Shown here: positions 16,463 to 26,625 of the stretch, piece by piece
Numbering within the stretch: the stretch's first letter is position 1
How the letters are laid out: every line of letters starts with the position of its first letter
Assembly (NCBI GenBank): GCA_050950065.1
Contig: JBMNGX010000002.1
Coordinates: 186,001-250,000 of the forward strand
Source: JBAYOE01 sp050950065
Lineage (GTDB): Bacteria > Spirochaetota > Spirochaetia > Sphaerochaetales > Sphaerochaetaceae
DNA: 64,000 nucleotides
Direction of reading: 5' to 3'
The notes under the pieces: generated by a model
Told to the model about the DNA's origin: nothing
What the model saw: only the letters and a program-made list of their open reading frames with translations
The model's database searches: none
Translations under genes and position numbers: made by a program

Positions 16463-19165
16463 TTATCTTCCGTGACAATGTTTATACTTTTTCCCGCTTC
16501 CACATGGACATAATTCATTGCGCCCAACCTTTGGAGTTGTTCTAACAACTTGAACAGCACTTTGGCCCGGTAAACTAGAAGTGCCACTAGATCTTTGGGC
16601 TGGGGCGAATTGGTTAATATCTGAGTGAGATTCAACAACTTTAGAACTTTGGCGCTCCCTTTTATGATCTCGATCAATTTGAACCCTAACTGTTAAAGTA
16701 GCTATGTAGAGTCTAATGCTCTCGATCATTTGATCAAAGATATCAAAACCCTCTAATTTGTATTCCAACAATGGGTTCTTTTGGGCATAGGAGCGTAAGT
16801 AAACTGCCTCTCTAAGGGCTTCTAGTTGCTCTAAGTGCTCTTGCCACCTTAAATCAATTTGTCTTAAATATTGGAAACGTAAGAACTCGTTAAAAGCTAA
16901 CTTTGTTGCAACTTCAACTTTTTTCTCAATTTGCTCTTTGAGCTTTTCAAAGAGGAGAACTCTTATCTCTTTAACTGTTTTTCCACTAATTTCTTTGGTT
17001 GTTAGTTCAACAGGGTAGTGGAACAAAGCTGTGGTTGTCTCTTTAATAAAATCAGTTGAGATCTCTTTTTCTTCAACATCATCAAACATTGAGATAACCA
17101 TATCTTCAATTGTCTCAATAACTCGATCAACTAAATTATCTGCTTGTAAGATATCATCACGCTGAGAGTAGAGGTAGTTTCTTTGTTCATTAAGGACATC
17201 ATCATACTCAAGTAGGTGTTTTCTAATTTCAAAGTTTTGCTCTTCAACTCTCATTTGAGCTTTTTCAATGGCTTTGGTAATCATTGAGTGTTCAATGGGA
17301 TCACTGCCCATCCCAATTCTACTGAGCATCGATCGAATTGAGTCTTTAGCAAACAAGCGCATTAAAGTATCTTCTAGTGAGAGGTAGAACCTACTAACTC
17401 CAGGGTCTCCTTGACGACCACTACGACCTCTAAGTTGGTTATCAATTCTGCGAGATTCGTGGCGCTCAGTTCCTAGAATATACAATCCGCCAAGAGATTT
17501 GACCTCTAAATAGGCCTCTTTCCATTTGGGATAAACTTTTTTCTTAGCAGCTTCAAATTCCTCTAATGAGGCATCACTGCCACACTCTTTACGAGCTAAA
17601 GCATCAATAGAGCCCCCAAGTTTAATATCTGTTCCCCTTCCTGCCATGTTAGTGGCAATGGTAACAGAACCTTTTGCACCGGCGTTCTCAATGATTAAAG
17701 CCTCTCTGAAGTGGTTTTTAGCATTCAAAACTTCGTGTTTTATCCCATTATTTCTTAAAAGAGTTGATAAGTGTTCCGATTTTTCAATAGAGACAGTTCC
17801 AATTAAAATTGGTTGTCCTGTTGCATGTACTTTAGAAACCTCTTGTACAATAGCTTGATATTTATAACTTTCATTTAAATAGACTAAGTCTTCTAAATCT
17901 TTCCGAACAACAGGGAGGTGAGTGGGAACAACAACCACATCTAAGTTGTAGATTTTTAAAAACTCAGGAGCTTCAGTGTCGGCAGTTCCTGTCATTCCAG
18001 CAACTTTATCGTACATCCTAAAGAAGTTTTGGAAAGTTATAGTAGCTAAAGTTTTATTTTGAACTTCAACTCTAATTCTCTCTTTAGCCTCAATAGCTTG
18101 ATGTAGGCCGTCACTGTAGCGCCTTCCATGTAAAACTCTTCCAGTAAACTCATCAACAATTTCAACTTTGTTGTTAGCTACAACATAATCGACATCTTTT
18201 TCAAATAATTTATGAGCCTTTAGAGCTTGGGTAACGTAGTGGACAAATTCAAAGTTGTTCTCATCGTACAAAGAGCCCTCAATTGTTTTGTTTTTTATTA
18301 ATAGGGCCTCTATTTTAATTAAGCCTTCGTTAGTTAATGTGATTCTTTTTTGTTTTTCATCAACTTGGTAATCTCCACTGCCATCCTCTAAGTATTGTTC
18401 TTGATCATCTTTTTCACCTTCAACAAGTTGAGGGATAATTACATTAGCAGCTCTAATTTTATGAGTATCATCTTCAGCTTGGCCACTGATGATTAAAGGG
18501 GTACGAGCTTCATCAATTAAAATTGAGTCAATTTCATCAATAACACAAAAGTTTCGACCAACTTGGATTTTCTCTTGCCAATCCCATTTCATGTTATCTC
18601 TTAGATAATCAAAACCAAATTCGTTGTTAGTTCCGTAAGTGATTGAACAACTATAAGCCTCTTTACGTTGATTGGTATCCATCTCACTAACAATGAAGCC
18701 AACACTTAGACCCAGAAATTTATAAATTGGACCCATCCAATTGGCATCCCTTTTAGCAAGGTAATCGTTAACAGTTACGATATGAACACCTTTGCCACTA
18801 AGGGCATTTAAATAGGCAGCTGGGACACAACTTAAAGTTTTACCTTCACCAGTTTTCATCTCTAAAATAGAGCCTTGGTGTAAAACAACTGCCCCCATTA
18901 TTTGTTCATCATAGTGACGCTCATTTATAACTCTAAAAGCAGCTTCTCGCGCTAAAGCAAATGCTTTAGGGAGAATTTGATCCAAAGTAGCACCTTGTTC
19001 TATTTGCTTTTGAAATTGCTTTGTTATTTGTGGAAATTGGTCATCAGTTAATGATTCAGCCCACTGTGATTCACTATTAACTTGGTCAACGTAAACTTGT
19101 AATCGCTTAGCATCGCGCTCTTTTTTTGTCTTGAAAAATCTAGATAGCAGACTTTTAGCCATCAT
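16463..19165 (-). CDS. secA: Preprotein translocase ATPase SecA
   Basis: A 900-residue motor that drives unfolded proteins through SecYEG. It has Walker A in EMKTGEGKTLSC, Walker B in CVIDEIDSILIDEARTP, the helicase motifs TNMAGRGTDIKLGG and RGRSGRQGDPG, and a C-terminal SEC-C zinc motif (RNELCPCGSGKKYKHCHG) that binds SecB or phospholipid in the family. The first of two adjacent ATGs is used here; the second has the better distance to GAGG. It ends 2 bp from the convergent LysM gene, with no terminator between. Confidence 0.97.
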   Translation of the reverse strand: MMAKSLLSRFFKTKKERDAKRLQVYVDQVNSESQWAESLTDDQFPQITKQFQKQIEQGATLDQILPKAFALAREAAFRVINERHYDEQIMGAVVLHQGSILEMKTGEGKTLSCVPAAYLNALSGKGVHIVTVNDYLAKRDANWMGPIYKFLGLSVGFIVSEMDTNQRKEAYSCSITYGTNNEFGFDYLRDNMKWDWQEKIQVGRNFCVIDEIDSILIDEARTPLIISGQAEDDTHKIRAANVIIPQLVEGEKDDQEQYLEDGSGDYQVDEKQKRITLTNEGLIKIEALLIKNKTIEGSLYDENNFEFVHYVTQALKAHKLFEKDVDYVVANNKVEIVDEFTGRVLHGRRYSDGLHQAIEAKERIRVEVQNKTLATITFQNFFRMYDKVAGMTGTADTEAPEFLKIYNLDVVVVPTHLPVVRKDLEDLVYLNESYKYQAIVQEVSKVHATGQPILIGTVSIEKSEHLSTLLRNNGIKHEVLNAKNHFREALIIENAGAKGSVTIATNMAGRGTDIKLGGSIDALARKECGSDASLEEFEAAKKKVYPKWKEAYLEVKSLGGLYILGTERHESRRIDNQLRGRSGRQGDPGVSRFYLSLEDTLMRLFAKDSIRSMLSRIGMGSDPIEHSMITKAIEKAQMRVEEQNFEIRKHLLEYDDVLNEQRNYLYSQRDDILQADNLVDRVIETIEDMVISMFDDVEEKEISTDFIKETTTALFHYPVELTTKEISGKTVKEIRVLLFEKLKEQIEKKVEVATKLAFNEFLRFQYLRQIDLRWQEHLEQLEALREAVYLRSYAQKNPLLEYKLEGFDIFDQMIESIRLYIATLTVRVQIDRDHKRERQSSKVVESHSDINQFAPAQRSSGTSSLPGQSAVQVVRTTPKVGRNELCPCGSGKKYKHCHGR

Positions 19166-19211
19166 TAGCCTCGTTTTCTAAAATTTGCATCTGTTAGTAT
19201 AACAATAATGA

Positions 19212-19241
19212 TTGCCTCTGTATATTGCCTTCAGCTACACT
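19212..19241 (+). promoter_or_regulatory. Probable murG promoter (leaderless)
   Basis: TTGCCT (19212-19217) and TACACT (19236-19241) are 18 bp apart, and the ATG of murG begins 6 bp after the -10 box, where transcription should start. No Shine-Dalgarno sequence is present before that ATG. Confidence 0.45.
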
Positions 19242-19247
19242 CTAAGC

Positions 19248-20321
19248 ATGTCTAAGTACAAAATTTGTTACACAGGGGGAGGTAGTGCAGGTCATATTTT
19301 CCCAATATTTGAAATTGATAAAGCTCTAAAAGGACAAAATTTTAAATACAAACGATTTTGGATAGGGAGTAATAGTGATAAAGAACAATCTTGGGTAAAA
19401 GAAAATAAAATATTTTATATTAAAATTCGTAATGGGAAATTAAGACGCTACTTTTCATGGCAAAACTTTATTGACCCATTTAATGTCTTAATTGGATTTT
19501 TCCAATCCCTTTATATCTTAAATAAACTTAAACCCAATTTAGTTTTTGCCAAAGGGGGCTTTGTAACAGTAGCACCTGTTTGGGCAGCTTACTTTTTAAA
19601 AATTGAGACAATTATTCATGAATCTGATACCACAATGGGCCTTGCTAATCGCCTTTGTGCCCCTGTAGCAACTAAAATAGCCCTTCCTTCTAATCATGCC
19701 TTAGAAAATATTAATAAAAAGTATTTAAAAAAGTGTGTAGTTACAGGAATTCCTAACAGGATGGAAAATGCTTTAATTGATAAAACCTCTGTTTATAAAA
19801 AGTACAACTTAGATAAAAATAGACCAATTATTACCATTTTAGGGGGCTCACTAGGTTCAAGTGAAATAAACACCCTAGTTGAAGATAATTTAGAGAGCTT
19901 AACTGAAGTTGCTCAAATAGTACACCAAGGTGAAAAAGATGTTGATAAACTAAATTACATAAGTAGAAGATTTTTTAGTGACGATTTACCATCGTTGTTA
20001 AAGTGTTCAGCACTTGTAATTTCTCGTGCTGGAGCAACAAGTATTAATGAGTTCTCTTATTTAAAGGTCCCTATGTTTTTAATTCCGTTATCAACTAAAA
20101 GTTCACGTGGAGATCAAGTTCTTAATAGCCAATATTTAGAGCAACACAACGCCTCTTATGTTTTAAAAAATAAAAAGAGCTTCATTAAAGAGCTCAAATT
20201 CATTCTAAATGATGATATACTCACTACTAAGCTGGCAGAAAATAGTTATAACCTTTATGTTGAAGGTTCAGATAAAAAAATAGCCTCTTTAATTGTAAAG
20301 ATGGTTAGAAGGGAGAAGTAG
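19248..20321 (+). CDS. murG: UDP-GlcNAc:lipid I N-acetylglucosaminyltransferase MurG
   Basis: A 357-residue GT-B glycosyltransferase making lipid II at the inner membrane face. The N-terminal glycine-rich loop TGGGSAGHIFP, the FAKGGFVTVAP region, the ILGGSLGSSEIN loop of the second domain, SRAGATSINEF and the GDQ motif are all present. I chose ATG 19248 since the protein then begins directly with the family's first strand; an upstream TTG would add a tail of 12 residues. It is the first gene of a co-directional block through dinG. Confidence 0.93.
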   Translation: MSKYKICYTGGGSAGHIFPIFEIDKALKGQNFKYKRFWIGSNSDKEQSWVKENKIFYIKIRNGKLRRYFSWQNFIDPFNVLIGFFQSLYILNKLKPNLVFAKGGFVTVAPVWAAYFLKIETIIHESDTTMGLANRLCAPVATKIALPSNHALENINKKYLKKCVVTGIPNRMENALIDKTSVYKKYNLDKNRPIITILGGSLGSSEINTLVEDNLESLTEVAQIVHQGEKDVDKLNYISRRFFSDDLPSLLKCSALVISRAGATSINEFSYLKVPMFLIPLSTKSSRGDQVLNSQYLEQHNASYVLKNKKSFIKELKFILNDDILTTKLAENSYNLYVEGSDKKIASLIVKMVRREK

Positions 20322-20322
20322 T

Positions 20323-20838
20323 ATGGAGAGTTGGTTTTTAGCTATTGGTCCTTATAACTTTAATATTGTCGATTTAATTATTATTGGAATTGCCTTTTTA
20401 GCAGCTGTGGTGGGATCTGTTAGAGGCTTTGCCCGTGAGTTCTCTTCTAGAGCAGGCTTTTTAATTGGTATTATTATAGCGCTTTACTTTGCTAAAAATG
20501 TTCAAACTTTAATCATAAAGAACTTTGATCTTCCTTTGATTTGGAGCACGTTAATTGCCTTTTTAGTTTTGTTTGCTGCTGGATATCTAATAATTATGAT
20601 TATAGGAAATCTTTTAGAAAAAACCTTAGATGCACTGGGGCTAAAGTGGCTAGATCGCTTTTTAGGCTTAGTGTTGGGGGTAGTGGAACTATTAATAGTT
20701 GTTGGTCTAGTAGTTTATTTACTGAACTTGCAGTCGGTGGTGAATTTGCGTCCCTATTTAGATAACAGTGTAATAGTTAAACATTTGGTTAATCCTCTAA
20801 CAACTAAATCTACAACTTTGATTAAAGGCCGCTTTTGA
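20323..20838 (+). CDS. cvpA: CvpA family membrane protein
   Basis: A 171-residue protein with four hydrophobic helices. The N-terminal NIVDLIIIGIAFLAAVVGSVRGFAREF pattern, with G-x-x-R-G-F after the first helix, is typical of the CvpA/colicin V production family. Its molecular function is not well established. It lies 1 bp after murG and its stop overlaps the next start by 1 base. The neighbours murG and holB are, as I recall, conserved around this gene in spirochaetes. Confidence 0.85.
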   Translation: MESWFLAIGPYNFNIVDLIIIGIAFLAAVVGSVRGFAREFSSRAGFLIGIIIALYFAKNVQTLIIKNFDLPLIWSTLIAFLVLFAAGYLIIMIIGNLLEKTLDALGLKWLDRFLGLVLGVVELLIVVGLVVYLLNLQSVVNLRPYLDNSVIVKHLVNPLTTKSTTLIKGRF

Positions 20839-22007
20839 TGTTCGATTCTTATAGTAAGTATAGAGGTGAAATTACCTCTTTACTTAAAGAACAGTTAATC
20901 AGTAACACCTTCAGTTCAACCTCCCTTTTTAGTGGAGAGCGTTACAGCGGGCGCCTCACAATTGCACTTGAGGTCGCCCGTATCTTCTCTTGTTCATTAA
21001 AAGGAGAGAGTGATTGTTCTTGTTACTCCTGCACAACTTACAACAACCTCAAAGTTGACAACTTAGTTGTTGTTGGTTCAAGAAACAACTTTCTTCGAAT
21101 TAAAGCTGCTTTAGAAAATTATAGGGTGTTAGCAACTTCTGCAGCTAAAAAAGAGCTTTTTAAAACTGTAAGGGTATTTTTACTTCAATACAGAGCTTTA
21201 ATGTACGATTCTACAGTAGCTAAAAGTGGCCCCTTATTTGAACGAGCTGGAAGGTTGGATGAACTGCTTGATCAGGTTGAACAAAGTGATGATGTTGATT
21301 TAGTAATTAACACTATTGAAAAAGGGGTAAAAGAGGTTCAAAGTGTTGCCTCAAAACAAAACCAACTCACTATTATGCAAGTGCGCTCATTACAAAGGTG
21401 GGTTAATCAAACCTCTTTTAAAAATAGAAAAAGGTTTCTAATTATAGAGGGGATTGAAAAAAGTAGTACAGGATCACTAAACAGTTTGCTTAAATTGTTA
21501 GAAGAGCCTCCTAAAGATACCTACATAATTGTTCTAAGTGAGCAACCTTCAAGATTGCCTGCTACAATCTTATCCCGTTTAAGAAAGTACCACTTTAAAA
21601 ACTTCGCTGAAAAAGAAAAAAATGATCTATTAAGGGATAAATTTTTTGTCAAAGGGGAGTTTTATTTATCGTTGGAGGAGTTTTTCCTAGAGCGGGGTAA
21701 AGTTGATTTTAATGCCATAAAAAAAGCAGCCCAAACTCTTAGTAGTGCTGTAGTAAATAAGAAGAATTTAATGCGCCAAGAACTTGAAGAAATTGGAGGT
21801 ACAGTTGACGAGGTAGAACAACTAGAGTACTTTTTTAAAGAGTTTGAGAAGAGTTTGAAAGAGTTTTACTACAATAACTTATTAGATTCTTACAAAGTTG
21901 ATAAGTTGATAAAAGAGGTAAGAGAGAGTTACAACAATGCTCTTGTTTTTAACCAAAACGGTCGCTTATTAGTTGAAGCACTCTACTACCGGTTGGTGGA
22001 AATTTAA
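20838..22007 (+). CDS. holB: DNA polymerase III delta-prime-like subunit
   Basis: A 389-residue clamp-loader-type protein. The P-loop position reads FSGERYSGRL, lacking the GKT of an active ATPase, as expected of delta prime. Cysteines at about 52, 60, 62 and 65 form the zinc knuckle of the family. LLKLLEEPPKDTYIIVLSEQP and LPATILSRLRKY (SRC region) are well conserved. An insert of roughly 100 residues separates the zinc knuckle from the sensor region, making it longer than usual. It is coupled to cvpA and to the kinase gene by overlaps. Confidence 0.8.
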   Translation: MFDSYSKYRGEITSLLKEQLISNTFSSTSLFSGERYSGRLTIALEVARIFSCSLKGESDCSCYSCTTYNNLKVDNLVVVGSRNNFLRIKAALENYRVLATSAAKKELFKTVRVFLLQYRALMYDSTVAKSGPLFERAGRLDELLDQVEQSDDVDLVINTIEKGVKEVQSVASKQNQLTIMQVRSLQRWVNQTSFKNRKRFLIIEGIEKSSTGSLNSLLKLLEEPPKDTYIIVLSEQPSRLPATILSRLRKYHFKNFAEKEKNDLLRDKFFVKGEFYLSLEEFFLERGKVDFNAIKKAAQTLSSAVVNKKNLMRQELEEIGGTVDEVEQLEYFFKEFEKSLKEFYYNNLLDSYKVDKLIKEVRESYNNALVFNQNGRLLVEALYYRLVEI

Positions 22008-23194
22008 TGAATAAATTTGTTAGAAGGGCATTTGATAAAATTGAAAAACTTAGTGTCGATGAGATAAAGACACTAGTTCGTTACCAAGCATCTGAAAATG
22101 AGCTTCTTGGAAATGCCTTAGAGAAAATAGATATTGGCGTTATTGTAGCCAACTCTTCAAACCGAGTCTTGACTTGCAACTTAGCTGCTAAAAAGCTACT
22201 CCCTTTGCACCGCAAATTAATTGAGGGAGCCGCCTTACACTACGTAATTCACGACCAAGATGTTATTGACTTTATAAATAGTGCAGTTGCTCAACTTGAT
22301 GATGAACAAAAGGTTGAAAAAGAGTTTCACTTTCAAAAAGGGGATAGTGTAACGACAGTTTTAATTGAAGTTTCCCCATTCACCAGCACCTTAGATCCAG
22401 TATTTCACCTTGATAACCTACGCCGCTATTTAATATTAGCTTTCGATATCACAGAAACAAAAAAACAAGAGGCGCGCTTACACCGTTCTGAAAGTTTAGC
22501 AAGTTTAACTACTGTAGCAGCAGGTGTTGCCCATGAGATTAAAAATCCCTTAGCTTCAATCGATATCCACTTACAACTATTACGCAAAGCTTTTGAAAGA
22601 AAAGAGAAGTTGGCCCTTAGTGATGCTGATTGCTACTTGGATGTTATAGATGAGGAGATCGATCGTCTAAATGGGATAGTAGTCGATTTTCTTTTTGCCG
22701 TTAGGCCAATGGATGTGCGTCTAAGATTAGAGTCGTTAAACAAAGTAGTTGAAGATGTATTAAATTTTGTCAGTTACGAGTTATCAGAACATAAAATAGT
22801 TATTGAACGCAACTTAGGTGAATATTTGCCAAAGTTACGCTTAGATGAGAATTTATTAAAACAAGCCCTTTTAAATATTATAAAAAATGGGATGAATGCC
22901 ATGGATCAAAAGGGGGGAACTTTAACAGTTACCACCAAACAAAGTGGCGACTATGTTGTTTTGATGGTTGGTGATGATGGTAGCGGAATGGATGACAAAA
23001 CCCTCTCTAAAATCTTTGAACCCTATTTCACAACAAAAGCAACGGGAAGTGGGTTAGGGTTAACAATGGTCTTTAAGGTTGTCAAAGAACACCATGCTGA
23101 AGTGATGGTGAGTTCTAAAGTTGCAGAGGGGACAACTTTTACAATCAGTTTCCCAATTCCAACTAACCAAAGGTTAGCTTTGGAGGTTAAGTAG
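22007..23194 (+). CDS. Cytosolic PAS-domain sensor histidine kinase, Hk2/NtrB type
   Basis: A 395-residue kinase with no membrane helix. It has an N-terminal PAS domain (about 37-150, GVIVANSSNRVLTCNLAA), an H box AAGVAHEIKNPLASI with phospho-acceptor His176, an N box LLNIIKNGMNAM, and the ATP-binding blocks GDDGSGMDDKTLSKIFEPYFTT and GSGLGL. It should phosphorylate the response regulator that starts 2 bp downstream. The architecture and gene order match, from memory, the Borrelia Hk2 kinase. The ligand of the PAS domain is unknown. Confidence 0.88.
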   Translation: MNKFVRRAFDKIEKLSVDEIKTLVRYQASENELLGNALEKIDIGVIVANSSNRVLTCNLAAKKLLPLHRKLIEGAALHYVIHDQDVIDFINSAVAQLDDEQKVEKEFHFQKGDSVTTVLIEVSPFTSTLDPVFHLDNLRRYLILAFDITETKKQEARLHRSESLASLTTVAAGVAHEIKNPLASIDIHLQLLRKAFERKEKLALSDADCYLDVIDEEIDRLNGIVVDFLFAVRPMDVRLRLESLNKVVEDVLNFVSYELSEHKIVIERNLGEYLPKLRLDENLLKQALLNIIKNGMNAMDQKGGTLTVTTKQSGDYVVLMVGDDGSGMDDKTLSKIFEPYFTTKATGSGLGLTMVFKVVKEHHAEVMVSSKVAEGTTFTISFPIPTNQRLALEVK

Positions 23195-23196
23195 TT

Positions 23197-24555
23197 ATGA
23201 GAAGAACAATTTTAATAGCCGATGATGAGAAAAATATCCGCAGTGGTTTACAAATAGCATTAGAAGATGAAGGGTATGATGTTTTACTAGCTAGCGATGG
23301 AGAAGAGGCTTGGAAGACTATATCAACTAAAAGTGTCGATCTTTTAGTCAGCGATTTAAAGATGCCTGGGATGAGTGGCCAAGAACTTTTAAAAAGAGTT
23401 GTCTCCTCTTATCCCACAATGCCTGTAGTAATTTTGACAGGACATGGAACTATTGAAGCTGCAGTTGATGCAATGCGTAATGGTGCAATCGACTTTCTAA
23501 CTAAACCTCTAAATCTAGATCGCCTTTTTTTATTAATCAGAAGAGCTTTTAGCAACTTAGACTTAGTTGATCAAAACGTAGCTTTGAAAAAAGAGCTTGC
23601 TGAATTAAAAAGACAAAGTGGTTACTCTCAAATAATTGGTAAAAGTGAAAAGATGGTGCGCCTGATGGAAAAAGTGGCTCAGGTTGCTGATGCAACTGCT
23701 TCTGTTTTAATAACAGGGGAAAGTGGTGTTGGTAAAGAGTTGGTCGCCGACGCCCTTCATGCCCAATCAACTCGCTCTGATGGCCCATTTATTAAAGTTA
23801 GTTGTGCCACCTTTGCTGACACCCTCTTGGAGGATGAACTTTTTGGACATGAGAAAGGGGCTTTCACTGGAGCAACTAGTGCCCGTAAAGGGAGATTTGA
23901 GTTAGCCCATGGGGGAACGCTCTTTTTAGATGAGATAGGGGAGTTAAATAGTCAAACCCAAGTTAAGTTATTAAGGGTTCTACAAGAGCGGCAGTTTGAG
24001 CGCCTTGGGGGAGAAAAAACAATAACAGTTGATGTTAGATTGATTGCAGCGACCAACAGAGACCTTAAAAAAGAGGTTGAGAATGGAAACTTTAGAGAAG
24101 ATCTGTTTTATAGATTAAATGTAATTCATTTAGATGTCCCCCCCTTAAAAGAGCGTAAAGATGATATTCCTCTTTTATTAAGTCACTTCTTAGAACTTTA
24201 CAATGAGCGTAACAACCGTAAAGTTGAAGGTTTCTCACAACAAGCTCGAAGTGCCCTCTTAAGTTACGATTGGCCAGGTAATATCCGAGAATTGGGCAAC
24301 GTAGTTGAGAGCATGGTTGTCATGGCTTCAAGTGAAATTTTAGATGTGGGAGATCTACCTCAACATCTACAAAACTCAGAAAGTGATGATAAAATAACCT
24401 TGGATATTGGAACTACGATGAAAGATGCTGAGAAAGCTTTAATATTGAGCACCTTATCCTCTAATAATGGCAATATCTCTAAAACGGCTGAAACATTGGA
24501 AATATCTCGTAAAACACTACATCGCAAGCTTAAGGAATACGAAGTTGGAAACTAA
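23197..24555 (+). CDS. Sigma-54-dependent response regulator, NtrC/Rrp2 type
   Basis: A 452-residue enhancer-binding activator with three intact domains. The receiver has acidic pocket ADDE, phospho-acceptor Asp53 in VSDLKMPG, Thr81 and Lys103. The AAA+ domain has Walker A GESGVGKE (174-181), the sigma-54 contact loop GAFTGA (221-226) and Walker B LFLDEIGE. The Fis-type HTH is at the C-terminus (GNISKTAETLEISRKTLHRKL). The GAFTGA loop implies that the genome encodes RpoN. The RpoS-like gene 3 kb downstream with a -24/-12 promoter is the obvious target. Confidence 0.93.
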   Translation: MRRTILIADDEKNIRSGLQIALEDEGYDVLLASDGEEAWKTISTKSVDLLVSDLKMPGMSGQELLKRVVSSYPTMPVVILTGHGTIEAAVDAMRNGAIDFLTKPLNLDRLFLLIRRAFSNLDLVDQNVALKKELAELKRQSGYSQIIGKSEKMVRLMEKVAQVADATASVLITGESGVGKELVADALHAQSTRSDGPFIKVSCATFADTLLEDELFGHEKGAFTGATSARKGRFELAHGGTLFLDEIGELNSQTQVKLLRVLQERQFERLGGEKTITVDVRLIAATNRDLKKEVENGNFREDLFYRLNVIHLDVPPLKERKDDIPLLLSHFLELYNERNNRKVEGFSQQARSALLSYDWPGNIRELGNVVESMVVMASSEILDVGDLPQHLQNSESDDKITLDIGTTMKDAEKALILSTLSSNNGNISKTAETLEISRKTLHRKLKEYEVGN

Positions 24556-26623
24556 CCAAATATACGACATCTTTGATGTTGGGGGTCTTTTAGATAGCAA
24601 TTTAAAATACTACGAATTTAGAGAGGGGCAATTAGATATGTCCCTTTTAATTGCACAAACTTACACAAATGGAGGTGTCAGTGCTATTGAGGCTGGAACA
24701 GGAATTGGTAAATCTTATGCCTACTTAGTTCCCGCTTTATTACACGCTCAAGAAAACTCTAAAGAGCGCACAGTTATTGCCACCAACACTATTAACTTAC
24801 AAAAACAACTTTTTGATAAAGATTTAACTCAGTTAGAAAATATCTTAGAAAGTGGAGTCAAAAGTGCCCTATTGATGGGAAGAAGCAACTACTTGTGCAT
24901 TCGTAGAGTTCAAGAGCTAATTAAAGATAACTCCAAAGAAGCTGAAGATATAAATAGTGAAATAGGTTCTTTAGTTGCGTGGGCTAAAAAAACTACAACT
25001 GGACTTCGTAGTGATTATAAAGGGTATTGTTCTGCTCACCTGTGGTCGCAAGTAAATAGTGACCCCGATTTTTGTTACGGTTTTAGATGCCCTTATAACC
25101 AAGAATGCTTTTATTACAACGCTCGGCGTAAAGCACACGATTCTCAAATAATAATTACCAACCACCACCTTTTATTTACCGATTTAGCTTATCGGCAAAA
25201 AGAGAACTTAAGTTACGATGTGGAGGGAGTTTTACCCCCATTTCAAAACCTAATAGTTGATGAGGCTCACAACATTGAACGCAATGCTACAGCCTTTTTT
25301 AGTTCAACTTACAACACTTCCTACCTCAAAAGTGTTGTCGATAAAACAATTAAAACTCAAAGGGGAAAGAGAAGTTTGTTAAATCAACTTCTTTCTCACA
25401 TAGATGAAAATGTAATTGAACAACTTAATGAAAGATTTAACCAACTAATTACTTTTAACCAAGATATTGAAACTTATCTATTTACTTTCTTAAACGATAT
25501 AAAAGATAAATCTGTCTTAATTGAGGCCCACCATAAGAGCTTTTTAGATGATCTAGAGCTTTTAGCACTCCCTTTTATTAAAGGAAGTCTCTCTTTGTAC
25601 TCTTTAGTTGAAAGTGCCTTAGAGAAGGGGGATTTTGATGAAGAGAGTGAGAACTTAGCTCGTCAGCTTCACTCATACACTAAAGAGTTAGTCTCATTAG
25701 GCAACTCTTTAAATTTATTTTTAGAGTATGGAAGTAGTGAGGATGTTAGGTGGGTAGAGCACCATAAAGGGAGAAAAGAGAATAGTGTAACACTTCATAC
25801 AACAAAGCTTACTGTGGGAGAAGATTTAAATAACAACCTCTATGCTAAATTAAGGACAATAATTTTCACCAGTGCCACCTTAGATTTAAAGGATGATTTT
25901 AATTATTGGGCTAGTAGAGTTGGGCTAATAAATCAATCTTTTAGTAAAGGTGTTTTTAACAGTCCATTTGACTTTCAAAATAAGTTGATGCTGTTAACTC
26001 CTTTAGATGCCCCTGTATTTACTGAAAAAGATTCTGAGCCTTTTATTAACTACTGTAGCGATACAATATATAAATCAACACTCTCTAGTAGTGGGGGAGC
26101 TTTACTGCTTTTCACCTCCTATGCAATGTTGGTTCAAGTTTACAACCTCTTAGAAGAGAAGTTGAAAAAAGAGAATTTTACATTGTTAAAACAAGGCGAT
26201 GAAGATCGCTTTACCCTTTTAGAGAAATTTAAAGAGGATAAAGATTCTATTTTATTTGCTACCGACTCATTTTGGGAAGGAGTAGATATACCTGGAGAAT
26301 CTTTAAGAGTTGTTGTCATAACTAAACTTCCTTTCAAAGTTCCTTTTGACCCAGTTTTTAGAGCTCGAATGGAGAGTTTAGATAAAGAGGGTAAAGGGGG
26401 GTTTTTCGCTTTAGCTTTGCCTGAAGCTACAATGAGATTAAAACAAGGTTTTGGAAGGTTGCTGCGCAACAAGTTAGATAAGGGTATTGTTTTAATTTTA
26501 GATAGTAGGGTAGTTAGCAAAGGGTATGGACGCTTTATGTTAAACGCCCTTCCTCCCTCTTTTCATCCCGAGACCACCACCGATCGAATTGACCAAAAGA
26601 TTGAGGACTTTTTATTTATTTAA
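24545..26623 (+). CDS. dinG: DinG-family ATP-dependent DNA helicase
   Basis: A 692-residue XPD/DinG-like superfamily 2 helicase. Walker A is IEAGTGIGKSYAYL, DEAH is VDEAHNIE, motif V/VI is TDSFWEGVDIPGESLR with GFGRLLRN, and four Cys (in YLCIRR, YCSAH, FCYGFRCPYNQECFYY) fit an iron-sulphur cluster. I place the start at TTG 24545, with AAGGA 8 bp upstream, overlapping the regulator gene by 11 bp. An earlier ATG would overlap by 89 bp. A role in repair of blocked replication forks is inferred from the family. Confidence 0.87.
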   Translation: METNQIYDIFDVGGLLDSNLKYYEFREGQLDMSLLIAQTYTNGGVSAIEAGTGIGKSYAYLVPALLHAQENSKERTVIATNTINLQKQLFDKDLTQLENILESGVKSALLMGRSNYLCIRRVQELIKDNSKEAEDINSEIGSLVAWAKKTTTGLRSDYKGYCSAHLWSQVNSDPDFCYGFRCPYNQECFYYNARRKAHDSQIIITNHHLLFTDLAYRQKENLSYDVEGVLPPFQNLIVDEAHNIERNATAFFSSTYNTSYLKSVVDKTIKTQRGKRSLLNQLLSHIDENVIEQLNERFNQLITFNQDIETYLFTFLNDIKDKSVLIEAHHKSFLDDLELLALPFIKGSLSLYSLVESALEKGDFDEESENLARQLHSYTKELVSLGNSLNLFLEYGSSEDVRWVEHHKGRKENSVTLHTTKLTVGEDLNNNLYAKLRTIIFTSATLDLKDDFNYWASRVGLINQSFSKGVFNSPFDFQNKLMLLTPLDAPVFTEKDSEPFINYCSDTIYKSTLSSSGGALLLFTSYAMLVQVYNLLEEKLKKENFTLLKQGDEDRFTLLEKFKEDKDSILFATDSFWEGVDIPGESLRVVVITKLPFKVPFDPVFRARMESLDKEGKGGFFALALPEATMRLKQGFGRLLRNKLDKGIVLILDSRVVSKGYGRFMLNALPPSFHPETTTDRIDQKIEDFLFI

Positions 26624-26625
26624 AA

